Below, piece by piece: positions 1 to 5,809 of a stretch of 5,919 nt of DNA (the first letter of the stretch is position 1; the number at the start of each line of letters is the position of its first letter). A model generated the notes under the pieces. That model did no database searches. It was not told where the DNA came from and saw only the letters and a program-made list of their open reading frames with translations. The stretch comes from Candidatus Poribacteria bacterium (lineage in GTDB: Bacteria > Poribacteria > DTPJ01 > WJIO01). Location: NCBI GenBank assembly GCA_014730235.1, contig WJIO01000043.1, forward strand, positions 1 to 5,919. The letters are read 5' to 3'. A program made the translations under genes and the position numbers.

Positions 1-108
1 AGTTGCTGGAAGCAGATTGCGCCTTTAACCCAGTTTCAGAATGACTTAATTCAGGTTTTGGGTTTGCCACATCCTGATGTTTATCTGGAACCTGTAAAAC
101 TTGAATAG
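1..108 (+). pseudogene. C-terminal end of a probable DDE transposase (partial, enters from the left edge)
   Basis: Frame 1 of the plus strand is open from the window edge for 35 codons and stops at TAG 106-108. The peptide contains a Trp near its start, then the pattern PLTQFQ..LIQVLGLP..VYLE. This resembles the C-terminal tail I recall from IS4/IS1634-like DDE transposases (a Trp, then PLT..Q..ll..LGlp...Y). The catalytic core lies outside the window, so the family is not secure and the element may be intact or broken. Its stop codon lies about 28 bp before an IS256-type transposase on the opposite strand loses its family-like sequence. The end of this element therefore probably lies between 109 and 136 and interrupts the IS256 copy. 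The alternative is an unrelated host gene tail. Confidence 0.4.
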
Positions 109-136
109 GATTTAAAGGGGTGTTGAAAACAGGCTT

Positions 137-304
137 AGTATCATACTTGTCATAGCCCTGGTGTTCATCCCGTTCTGCTTCAAGAAGCTCTTCTATCATC
201 ATGCCTGCCATTTTCTTCAGCAACTGATCCACAGCAACCACGTCTTTTACATTATTATCTTTCAGGTATTTTCTCAATTCTTTTCTATCGGTAAAATCAA
301 GCAT
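137..304 (-). pseudogene. IS256-family (Mutator-type) transposase, N-terminal fragment
   Basis: Minus-strand ATG at 304-302 is preceded by GGAGG (plus-strand cctcc 311-315) with a 7-nt spacer, a proper translation start. The first 56 residues contain QLLKKM...IEELLEAERDEHQGYDKYD. This matches the hallmark N-terminus of IS256/Mutator transposases (a helix with ..LE.E..EHLGY.KH/Y.). After residue 56 (position 137) the family pattern, normally a Asn/Arg-rich NSRNGY-type stretch, is not seen. The frame stays open to position 1 by chance, reading backwards through the tail of the plus-strand transposase. No DDE catalytic residues are present, so this copy cannot be active as seen. It is most likely an IS256-type element split by insertion of, or recombination with, a second element. 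Confidence 0.65.
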
Positions 305-429
305 TACACATCCTCCAGACATCGTTAATATTTTATCTATTCATTTTATCACATTAGAGGATGTTTACACATAATATTTTACACTACTTACCGCTGTTCC
401 AGATGGGTAAGTTATTTAATTCTCAATCC
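305..429. other. Intergenic region between the operon end and the IS relic
   Basis: This stretch separates the activase stop codon from the IS256-type transposase start. It holds the Shine-Dalgarno of the relic (311-315), the probable IS end (364-393) and a weak inverted repeat, ACTTACC at 386-392 with GGTAAGT at 406-412 around a 13-nt loop. The hairpin is AT-rich and not followed by a T-run on the minus strand, so it is not a convincing intrinsic terminator. No clear terminator for the operon is visible, and transcription may continue into the IS relic. Confidence 0.5.
364..393 (-). repeat. Probable terminal sequence (left end) of the IS256-type relic
   Basis: Read on the minus strand, about 60-90 bp upstream of the IS256-type transposase start, there is GTGTAAAATATTATGTGTAA. 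It contains two GTGTAAA heptamers 14 bp apart (plus-strand tttacac at 364-370 and 378-384). AT-rich ends with GTGTAAA-type repeats at this distance from the transposase start are typical of many IS256-family elements. The opposite end is not in the window, so the inverted repeat cannot be confirmed and the exact boundary near 393 is an estimate. Confidence 0.4.
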
Positions 430-1332
430 TTAACCTATTACCGCCTTTAGTGAAAAGTCCTGCGCCATTTCCACAAACTCCGCCAATTGATCATTGTTCT
501 GGACTTTACCCTGTATTTTGTAGTTCAGTCCAAGCCAGTCATACTTGGCTCCGGCTGAAACGTTATAGGGAAGCAAAGCCACAGAACTAAGACCGAATTT
601 ATCCATGAACCGGAATATATTCCGAAGGTTATCCTCAGTATCCGTTATACCAGGAATGAGTGGGATGCGTATCTGGACATTATGACCTGTCAGGCGTTTA
701 GCGTTGCTAAGTATCTGTTTGTTTGACATCCCAGTCCATTTACAGTGCTTATCTTCATCCATAATTTTAAGGTCATACAACACCAAATCAGTATGTTTCA
801 GAAGTCTTTCCAGCTTTTCCCAATCGCAAAATCCGCAGGTTTCGATAGCTGTATGGATTCCCTGGGAATGGCAGTTTGCCAATACGGACTCCGCAAAATC
901 CACCTGAAGCGTTACCTCCCCACCGGTTATAGTTATCCCACCTCCTGAGTGATGGAAAAATGGTTTCAGATGAACCGCTTTTTCAACCACATCAGAAACG
1001 GTTATCCGATATCCCTTTATAGCAAGGGCATTTCGAGGGCAGCATTCCGCGCAGTTTCCGCAGGCGATACACTCAGTCCACGCGATGGTATGCCCCGAAT
1101 CTTTTATGCCATGAACTTCCTGTTTACAGACAGCGACACATGCTCCACATACAGCGCATCGGTCTTTTATAAAGATAAGCTCAGGTTTGCTCCGTCGAGA
1201 TTCGGGACTGTGACACCATCTGCAGTTTAGAGGGCAACCTTTTAGATAGATGGCTATGCGAATGCCCGGTCCATCATGAATGGCAAAAGTATCTATGTCA
1301 AATACCAATCCTTCAAGATTTTCCCTTTGCAT
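430..1332 (-). CDS. Glycyl radical enzyme activating enzyme (radical SAM, two ferredoxin-type clusters)
   Basis: This 300-aa protein installs the glycyl radical on the GRE encoded just upstream. It reductively cleaves S-adenosylmethionine and abstracts a hydrogen from the target glycine. Visible motifs, in order: the N-terminal HDGPGIR signature of GRE activases (19-25); the radical SAM cluster C33-x3-C37-x2-C40; two CX2CX2CX3C ferredoxin motifs (C59/C62/C65/C69 and C88/C91/C94/C98-Pro) for auxiliary 4Fe-4S clusters; and the SAM-binding GGE (137-139) within [10 protein letters not shown]. Further family motifs are YDLK (186-189) and IRIPLIPGI (221-229). The two auxiliary clusters place it with activases of non-PFL GREs (for example glycerol dehydratase, choline lyase and 4-hydroxyphenylacetate decarboxylase types), not with the short PflA. 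The start at 1332 has GGAGG five bases upstream. An in-frame ATG at 1428 would add 32 unlike residues and overlap the GRE gene. Cytoplasmic; 16 nt after the GRE stop, so co-translated. Confidence 0.95.
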   Translation of the reverse strand: MQRENLEGLVFDIDTFAIHDGPGIRIAIYLKGCPLNCRWCHSPESRRSKPELIFIKDRCAVCGACVAVCKQEVHGIKDSGHTIAWTECIACGNCAECCPRNALAIKGYRITVSDVVEKAVHLKPFFHHSGGGITITGGEVTLQVDFAESVLANCHSQGIHTAIETCGFCDWEKLERLLKHTDLVLYDLKIMDEDKHCKWTGMSNKQILSNAKRLTGHNVQIRIPLIPGITDTEDNLRNIFRFMDKFGLSSVALLPYNVSAGAKYDWLGLNYKIQGKVQNNDQLAEFVEMAQDFSLKAVIG

Positions 1333-1337
1333 TTTTA

Positions 1338-1342
1338 CCTCC
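1338..1342 (-). promoter_or_regulatory. Ribosome binding site fixing the activase start
   Basis: GGAGG on the minus strand lies five bases before ATG 1332, inside the 16-nt gap after the GRE stop codon (TAG 1351-1349). It supports the 1332 start over the longer frame opening at 1428, which would overlap the end of the GRE gene. Confidence 0.85.
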
Positions 1343-1348
1343 AAAGTT

Positions 1349-3655
1349 CTATGATCGAGCTTCCTGACGTCGTATATGATGATCCTGCTGTTCTTTACTG
1401 AGCATGGTGAAATAAGCGCACCATCCACCCATCCTTACCCTTAGCGATCTGTAGTTATCCGGCTTTCGTTGGGCTGCCCGTAATTCTTCAGTATCCACTA
1501 CGGTAAGTGTCATCATATTACCGCCAGTATCAACAAAACTTCGGATCAGTGTCGCCATGCGCTCTGTTCCCTCGTCTTCCTGCACCAGATGTCGGGCAAG
1601 ACGAAGGTCAAGAGGGCCTCCTGCCGGCAAGTCGTACTTGTGCATCTTTCCATAAGACAAAATTGCGCTTGGAATGCCCTCCACATCCTGCCCCAAAGCG
1701 GGAGAAAAATTAGATGCTACAGGTTGCCCAGCAAGCCTTCCGTCGGCTGAAGGGCCAAGCCCTTGGCCAATACCGATATACCATGAAAACGTTCCGACGC
1801 CGCATGGAAATTTGACTATGGATTCATATTCCTTTGCATGACGCGAAACTGTTTCAATAAAGGATTCTATGAGTTTTCGACCGACTGAATCGGCTGTGTT
1901 ATTATCATTTCCATATTTTGGTGCGGCCAAGAGCTTCTTGCGAAGTATTTCATAGCCTTCAAAATCCGCATCCAGAGCATTGCATAACTCTGTCATTGTG
2001 GCCTGTTTTTCTTCGAAGATCACTGTTTTGATGGCTGTCATGGAGTCAATGGCATGGGACGCGCTTTCCGCCAGCATACCGAAAGTCCTGAACTTGGATC
2101 CCCCTGCTGTCATATCCCGACGGGATTCCACCGCTCCGTCAATTAACGCGCTGAGTAATGGAACAGGAGCGAGAATACTGCGGTTGTCAATGGTATCCAC
2201 CACCCGTCGGACAACCCGACTGATCATGTCGTCCAACTGAACCCGAAAGGCCTTCCATACATCATCAAAGCTGGCAAACGCTCTGGGATCACCGGTGTCT
2301 GGGCCATGCTGAATACCGTCAAACCTGGAGTAACCACTATTTAAGGCCCATTCCAGACACAGCATCATGCTTAGACGTTGGAAAACAAAGTTAGTCCGTC
2401 CGGGAATAATCACCTCCCAGCAACCGTCATTTGTATAATCGCGAGCGTCAGGAGTGGGAATTCCAATCCCTTCCAGAGCGGGAATGATAGCCTCATCGTT
2501 AAACAGAGCAGGCATTCCGCCGCCGTCTTTTAAGGCTTCACTGGTATGATAAAGTAGCGTGTCAGGAGATTTTTCATGAACACGCACAGTAATCAAAGGA
2601 TTAGTCATCTTATTTCGACGGTAACTCTCTATCAGAAGATAGGTCAATGGGTTCGTACCATCCTCACCTTCCGGCGTCAAACCACCTACTACGATGTTCT
2701 GAAGCCAATGATTCGTGGCATCCAGCCTATCCCGTTTTGTACCGAGTTGGGAGGAAGTATAATGCCTCGTCCTGCTTTTGGGGTCAATGTTTTCATCTTC
2801 CCGGGATTCAGGTTTCTGTTCGTCGGTAGTCTTTGCACGTTCATTAAATTTTAGACAAAAGCAGTCTACCAGTTCGCCTGCTTTATCCATGTCGATTCGG
2901 CCCGATTCCAGATCAGCTTCCAGATACGGCCAGACATACTGATCCACACGACCCATAGCGTTGCCGTTCATGGTAGAATGGAATATCATATGCAGCAGCC
3001 AGACCGATTGCAAAGCCTGCCAGAAAGTTCTGGCCGGGTTTGCGGGAACTTGGCGCATGTTGATAGCCATTTTCCGAAGTTCGGCTGTGCGAAATGGATC
3101 ATGGCACGTATCCGCTTCTGCATCGCATCGCTCCGCAAGCCTTGATGCAAAATCTATCGCACCCTCAGCCGCTATAACAACCGAGTCTAGAAAGACTTCT
3201 TCAGCTAAATTCTGGATGTAATCTCTCTGGGCTTCCACGTCGGCGATAATTCCCATTAATCCTTTTTCCAGCAACCGAGGATAATCTGGTACAATGTGCC
3301 CAAAAACACCTGTGTCATATCCATGCTTCCGTCCCTCTTCCCGTTCTGAATCGGTGATATAAGTGGGAAATCCCCATTCAGCATGAACACGGGGATTTTC
3401 AAGGGTCATAGAACCTGCAAATAATTGTCCATCCCACAGGTCTGTTGGCATGGTGGAAAGCTTCAGAGCAATGGCCCTGGCCTTGCGTATAGGGATGGGA
3501 TCGGACATGTATTTATCATTTATTCTGTCAGGACATTTCCAACCACCGGACGGCGGTTGTTCCATCGCATCCCGGACACGACGGCGAATGTCCATTACTC
3601 GTTCTGTTTCGGTGTGTATGTATGCTTGTGTGTCAATCATGACAACTCTCTTCAT
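1349..3655 (-). CDS. Glycyl radical enzyme (PFL-like superfamily), unassigned subclass
   Basis: A 768-aa, full-length catalytic subunit of an oxygen-sensitive glycyl radical enzyme. The PFL-like domain spans roughly residues 10-630 and the glycyl-radical domain the last 120 or so. Visible signatures: GHIVPDY (119-125), whose His matches by motif the substrate-pocket His of glycerol-dehydratase-type enzymes; QNIVVGG (319-325); [10 protein letters not shown] (379-388); the thiyl cysteine in DGCWE (C412, E414); and the radical loop RMGGWCAYF with predicted radical Gly744, 24 residues from the C-terminus as in other GREs. The Cys-x-Glu pair is shared by lyases, dehydratases and aryl-acetate decarboxylases, so a radical elimination or decarboxylation is more likely than fumarate addition or PFL chemistry. 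Unusual points: Trp413 between Cys and Glu, no Pro after Glu, the GWHD segment after the Cys loop replaced by a hydrophobic one, Trp745 and Cys746 after the radical Gly, and a charged stretch at about 275-316. The start at 3655 is set by GAGGAGG; a start at 3691 lacks an RBS. Substrate unknown. Confidence 0.93.
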   Translation of the reverse strand: MKRVVMIDTQAYIHTETERVMDIRRRVRDAMEQPPSGGWKCPDRINDKYMSDPIPIRKARAIALKLSTMPTDLWDGQLFAGSMTLENPRVHAEWGFPTYITDSEREEGRKHGYDTGVFGHIVPDYPRLLEKGLMGIIADVEAQRDYIQNLAEEVFLDSVVIAAEGAIDFASRLAERCDAEADTCHDPFRTAELRKMAINMRQVPANPARTFWQALQSVWLLHMIFHSTMNGNAMGRVDQYVWPYLEADLESGRIDMDKAGELVDCFCLKFNERAKTTDEQKPESREDENIDPKSRTRHYTSSQLGTKRDRLDATNHWLQNIVVGGLTPEGEDGTNPLTYLLIESYRRNKMTNPLITVRVHEKSPDTLLYHTSEALKDGGGMPALFNDEAIIPALEGIGIPTPDARDYTNDGCWEVIIPGRTNFVFQRLSMMLCLEWALNSGYSRFDGIQHGPDTGDPRAFASFDDVWKAFRVQLDDMISRVVRRVVDTIDNRSILAPVPLLSALIDGAVESRRDMTAGGSKFRTFGMLAESASHAIDSMTAIKTVIFEEKQATMTELCNALDADFEGYEILRKKLLAAPKYGNDNNTADSVGRKLIESFIETVSRHAKEYESIVKFPCGVGTFSWYIGIGQGLGPSADGRLAGQPVASNFSPALGQDVEGIPSAILSYGKMHKYDLPAGGPLDLRLARHLVQEDEGTERMATLIRSFVDTGGNMMTLTVVDTEELRAAQRKPDNYRSLRVRMGGWCAYFTMLSKEQQDHHIRRQEARS

Positions 3656-3787
3656 AGTATACCTCCTCGCTACATTAAACACCAATGGCAATAATCAAAC
3701 CGCACAACTTTTACAATCTACTTCAATAGCTCAAAACAATACATTTTACAAAGCTTCCGTTACTGACTCAAAAATGAGATCTTTGCT
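3656..3787 (-). other. 132-nt spacer between the UroD-like gene and the GRE gene
   Basis: This is the only long gap in the otherwise tightly packed operon. It holds no ORF of note. On the minus strand it contains two TTGTAAAA octamers (plus-strand ttttacaa at 3709-3716 and 3744-3751) 35 bp apart, a short imperfect hairpin near 3766-3784 (CTCA/TGAG stem), and the GRE Shine-Dalgarno at its end. Weak -35/-10 pairs such as TTGTAA-17-TATTGA can be drawn but none is convincing. It may be a leader or processing region that sets GRE expression apart from the two upstream genes. Confidence 0.4.
3662..3668 (-). promoter_or_regulatory. Strong ribosome binding site fixing the GRE start
   Basis: GAGGAGG on the minus strand, with six bases between GGAGG and ATG 3655. 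The upstream in-frame ATG at 3691 and downstream ATG at 3640 lack a comparable site, so 3655 is the supported start. Confidence 0.85.
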
Positions 3788-4900
3788 TCAAGGTATACCA
3801 AAATCTTCAGAACAATTTATAAGAACCTCTAAATTATTCAAAGGTGTTCCCGGCGGAACATTATTTCCATCCTGAAGGATATAACCTCCTTTGGACGAAA
3901 GGGTTTTTAAAGCATCCATGCAGTCTTCCCTGACTTGCTCTTCACTTCCGTCAAGCAACAGAGATATATTTACGCCGCCGCTCATATGCACATGACCACC
4001 TAACTTTTCTACAAGCAGTCTTCTGTTCACCAGATCACCAAAGCCATTCAGGCTATCAATCTTCATATCATTCCGGATAATATCAAGCAGATGATCAATT
4101 TTTCCACAATTATGCAAACCTCTATATCCTGGAAAGGTTTCGTAAATCCTGTTATAATAGGGCACAACAAACTCAGCAAAGTCTTCAGGTGAGAGCATCT
4201 CCGCTCCATCGCATCCCATTCCGCACCCTTTTCTGGATCTACCAGTCATCTTTCTTATGTAAACTTCGTAATCTATAAAGGCTTGAGTTGCCTTTTCCAT
4301 CAATTCGTGCATTATTTCCGGAGCTTCTCCTGCCCATAGATAGATATTCTCGGCAGCGAGGGATAAGGCTATTGGAAAAGGCCCTCCTTCTCCGCCAATC
4401 CCGACTTTCACTGGTACAGATTCATCATTGAATGTAACTTTATGAGTTTTGACAATCTCCTTCATCTCATGGTACCAATTGATTTTCTTGCCACAAAGAC
4501 CATTGGTTGGCGGGGGAACTTTCAGCTTTTTAACATCTTCAACGGAGTGTAGCATAGGCAAAGTTTTCGGGATTTCAGTATCGCTCCAGTGTATCTCAAT
4601 ATCAAACATGGATCCCCGGGTGGTCGAGAAATCTGGTGATACAGATACACCAATCCCTTGAATAGCATCATCCTTAATATGTTCCAGACGCCACTGCATA
4701 TTCATCAACTGATGATATACTTGTGACTCCGGGCTGGAAAAATACTCGTCATAACCCACATCCCGCTCATTAAGTATATATCTTAGAGATACGCCGCAGA
4801 TTACCGGAACTCTATCAAAATATTTGAATTGCGCATGGGCTTTCATGCGATTACGATTGTATTGGATTCTATCTTCTGGGTAACTCAAATTAATATTCAT
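3788..4900 (-). CDS. Uroporphyrinogen decarboxylase / MtaA-superfamily protein (methyltransferase-like)
   Basis: A 370-aa cytoplasmic protein with the UroD TIM-barrel pattern. It shows GIGGEGGPFPIA (167-178), then a GCDGAEMLSPEDF segment (229-241) equivalent to the D-x-G...SPE.F region of MtaA/MtbA/CmuA-type proteins, then FVVPYYNRI (244-252) and LHNCG (262-266). The C-terminus has DGNNVPPGTPLNNLE (344-358). Family members include HemE (decarboxylation of uroporphyrinogen) and zinc-dependent methyltransferases that move methyl groups from corrinoid proteins to thiols. Of the zinc motif H-x-C...C, His263 and Cys265 are present. The usual third Cys in GCG..P.TP is Asn346 here, so classical MtaA chemistry is uncertain. 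No corrinoid-binding D-x-H-x-x-G motif or partner gene is present. It lacks the heme-pathway context expected of HemE. The start at 4900 follows GGTGAG by four bases; ATG 4912 has no RBS. It probably acts on the substrate or product of the adjacent GRE; the exact reaction is unknown. Confidence 0.85.
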   Translation of the reverse strand: MNINLSYPEDRIQYNRNRMKAHAQFKYFDRVPVICGVSLRYILNERDVGYDEYFSSPESQVYHQLMNMQWRLEHIKDDAIQGIGVSVSPDFSTTRGSMFDIEIHWSDTEIPKTLPMLHSVEDVKKLKVPPPTNGLCGKKINWYHEMKEIVKTHKVTFNDESVPVKVGIGGEGGPFPIALSLAAENIYLWAGEAPEIMHELMEKATQAFIDYEVYIRKMTGRSRKGCGMGCDGAEMLSPEDFAEFVVPYYNRIYETFPGYRGLHNCGKIDHLLDIIRNDMKIDSLNGFGDLVNRRLLVEKLGGHVHMSGGVNISLLLDGSEEQVREDCMDALKTLSSKGGYILQDGNNVPPGTPLNNLEVLINCSEDFGIP

Positions 4901-4904
4901 AGCA

Positions 4905-4910
4905 CTCACC
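4905..4910 (-). promoter_or_regulatory. Moderate ribosome binding site of the UroD-like gene
   Basis: GGTGAG on the minus strand, four bases before ATG 4900. It overlaps the alternative upstream ATG (4912-4910), which has no Shine-Dalgarno of its own. It is weaker than the sites of the other three operon genes, so the start is less certain. Confidence 0.55.
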
Positions 4911-4931
4911 ATTCGTTAATGGATAAAATAA

Positions 4932-5531
4932 TCAGGATTGTTTTTTGATACTACCCCAGGTTACAGTAATTTTATCCTCAGGAGATCCCAAGGAAGATCG
5001 GGATGGGGCCAGGAGAGCGCGAAGACGACCATGATGTAATTCACCTCTAAGATGGTATATTACACCGTTGATTTCTATATCTGCTTCATCATAAGGATTT
5101 GTCTGCTCGGGTCCAGGAAACTTGTTGGATATAAGTTTTATTGTAAAAGGTTTCCAATTAAAGAATCCCAAGCGAGCATACCCTCTTACAAACGCGCTTT
5201 CAGGAAAAGCAGCTTCATCATTCCACTCATTCCAGCTTGCCCGTGTGACGATAAGAGTTGCTCTGATACCTCTGGCAGAAAAGAAACCATCCCCTATCGC
5301 AGGTGCGTCTGGAGTTCCTGGATTTTCAGGAAAACCTGTATCCTCCCCTGCCGGTTGTCTCTGTGCTAGCTTCAGATTTAGCTCTTTATCACATTCAAAA
5401 TCAAAGAAGAGCATACTCCATCCAGATAAAATATCAGCCTGGACAGATGTAATTGGCCCAGCTATATAGAAGCAAATCATGACAAGTAAAATCAATATAT
5501 TCAGACCCGTGGCAAAAACCGTTTTATACAT
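4932..5531 (-). CDS. Exported protein of unknown function, first gene of the operon
   Basis: 199 residues; I do not recognise a family. The N-terminus has one Lys (K3), a long hydrophobic stretch (about 8-29) and a plausible signal peptidase I site after VQA (A32), so it is predicted to be secreted or periplasmic. A retained N-terminal membrane anchor is the alternative. No lipobox is seen: the Cys at 20 follows VMI. The mature part has a Pro/Gly-rich acidic stretch at about 57-79 (PAGEDTGFPENPGTPDAP), then alternating hydrophobic and polar segments such as IRATLIVTRASW and KPFTIKLISN that look beta-rich, and ends basic. It has a single Cys (C47) and no CXXCH, so it is not a c-type cytochrome. 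The start at 5531 has GGAGG nine bases upstream and lies about 95 nt from a predicted transcription start. It ends 31 nt before the UroD-like gene, which makes it part of the operon. Its role beside cytoplasmic radical enzymes is unexplained. Confidence 0.8.
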   Translation of the reverse strand: MYKTVFATGLNILILLVMICFYIAGPITSVQADILSGWSMLFFDFECDKELNLKLAQRQPAGEDTGFPENPGTPDAPAIGDGFFSARGIRATLIVTRASWNEWNDEAAFPESAFVRGYARLGFFNWKPFTIKLISNKFPGPEQTNPYDEADIEINGVIYHLRGELHHGRLRALLAPSRSSLGSPEDKITVTWGSIKKQS

Positions 5532-5540
5532 TGTATTTTT

Positions 5541-5545
5541 CCTCC
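5541..5545 (-). promoter_or_regulatory. Ribosome binding site of the exported protein
   Basis: GGAGG on the minus strand, nine bases before ATG 5531. It supports this start and therefore the complete signal peptide. Confidence 0.75.
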
Positions 5546-5633
5546 GTCTATATTTTGGTTCTGTATTGCCATTTCTTATCTCTGGTGTATGTTCTGTCTA
5601 CTTTCACAAACAGATGACAAACTTGCTCTTTGG

Positions 5634-5662
5634 ATTCTATCAAACCGGTGAAGGGCCGTCAA
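5634..5662 (-). promoter_or_regulatory. Predicted sigma70 promoter of the operon, with extended -10
   Basis: On the minus strand TTGACG (5662-5657) and TAGAAT (5639-5634) are separated by exactly 17 bp, each one mismatch from consensus. A TGA directly before TAGAAT gives an extended -10. The DNA just upstream of the -35 is A/T-rich (AATTTTTA), like an UP element. Transcription would begin near 5627 and leave a leader of about 95 nt before ATG 5531. It is the best promoter in the window and is correctly placed to drive all four genes. No clear operator palindrome overlaps it. Confidence 0.7.
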
Positions 5663-5730
5663 TAAAAATTAAGAATAAGAAATGTAAAAAATTTCATATA
5701 TGTAATCGTTAAAAAATGGATATAATTTAG

Positions 5731-5809
5731 TTGTCATTCCTGCGAAAGCAGAAATCCAGTCTCCCGGGATAGTGTTTTTTCTGGATTCCTGCTTTCGCAG
5801 GAATGACAA
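5731..5809. repeat. REP/MITE-like palindromic repeat
   Basis: Two 29-bp arms (5731-5759 and 5781-5809) are inverted copies that differ at one position (A at 5752 against the G expected from the other arm). They enclose a 21-bp loop that contains TCCCGGGA. The arm core GTCATTCCTGCGAAAGCAGG is a widespread short dispersed repeat. In its shadow reading frames it gives the peptides FLRKQESR and ISAFAGMT, often misannotated as small proteins. It encodes nothing. As RNA on either strand it would form a very stable hairpin. It lies about 70 bp upstream of the operon -35 box, outside the transcript. Confidence 0.85.

Noticed and set aside
386-412. Inverted repeat ACTTACC...GGTAAGT as the operon terminator
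   Set aside because: A 7-bp AT-rich stem with a 13-nt loop and no following T-run on the minus strand is too weak. It may be part of the IS boundary.
1333-1428. 32-residue N-terminal extension of the activase, overlapping the GRE end
   Set aside because: The extension has no family similarity and no RBS, while ATG 1332 has a well-placed GGAGG. The overlap is an artefact of choosing the most upstream ATG.
1349-3655. Assignment of the GRE as benzylsuccinate/alkylsuccinate synthase or pyruvate formate-lyase
   Set aside because: The Cys-x-Glu pair argues against fumarate-adding enzymes, there is no double Cys as in PFL, and the activase has two extra ferredoxin clusters, unlike PflA.
3656-3691. 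12-residue N-terminal extension of the GRE
   Set aside because: The GAGGAGG site would lie inside the coding sequence. ATG 3655 is correctly spaced from it.
3450-3875. 141-aa plus-strand ORF antisense to the GRE start and the spacer
   Set aside because: No RBS or recognisable domain, and it overlaps well-supported genes on the other strand. It is a shadow frame, like the other plus-strand ORFs over the operon.
3788-4900. Assignment of the UroD-like gene as heme-biosynthetic HemE
   Set aside because: It has the methyltransferase-like H-x-C motif, no heme-pathway neighbours, and an N-terminus unlike HemE.
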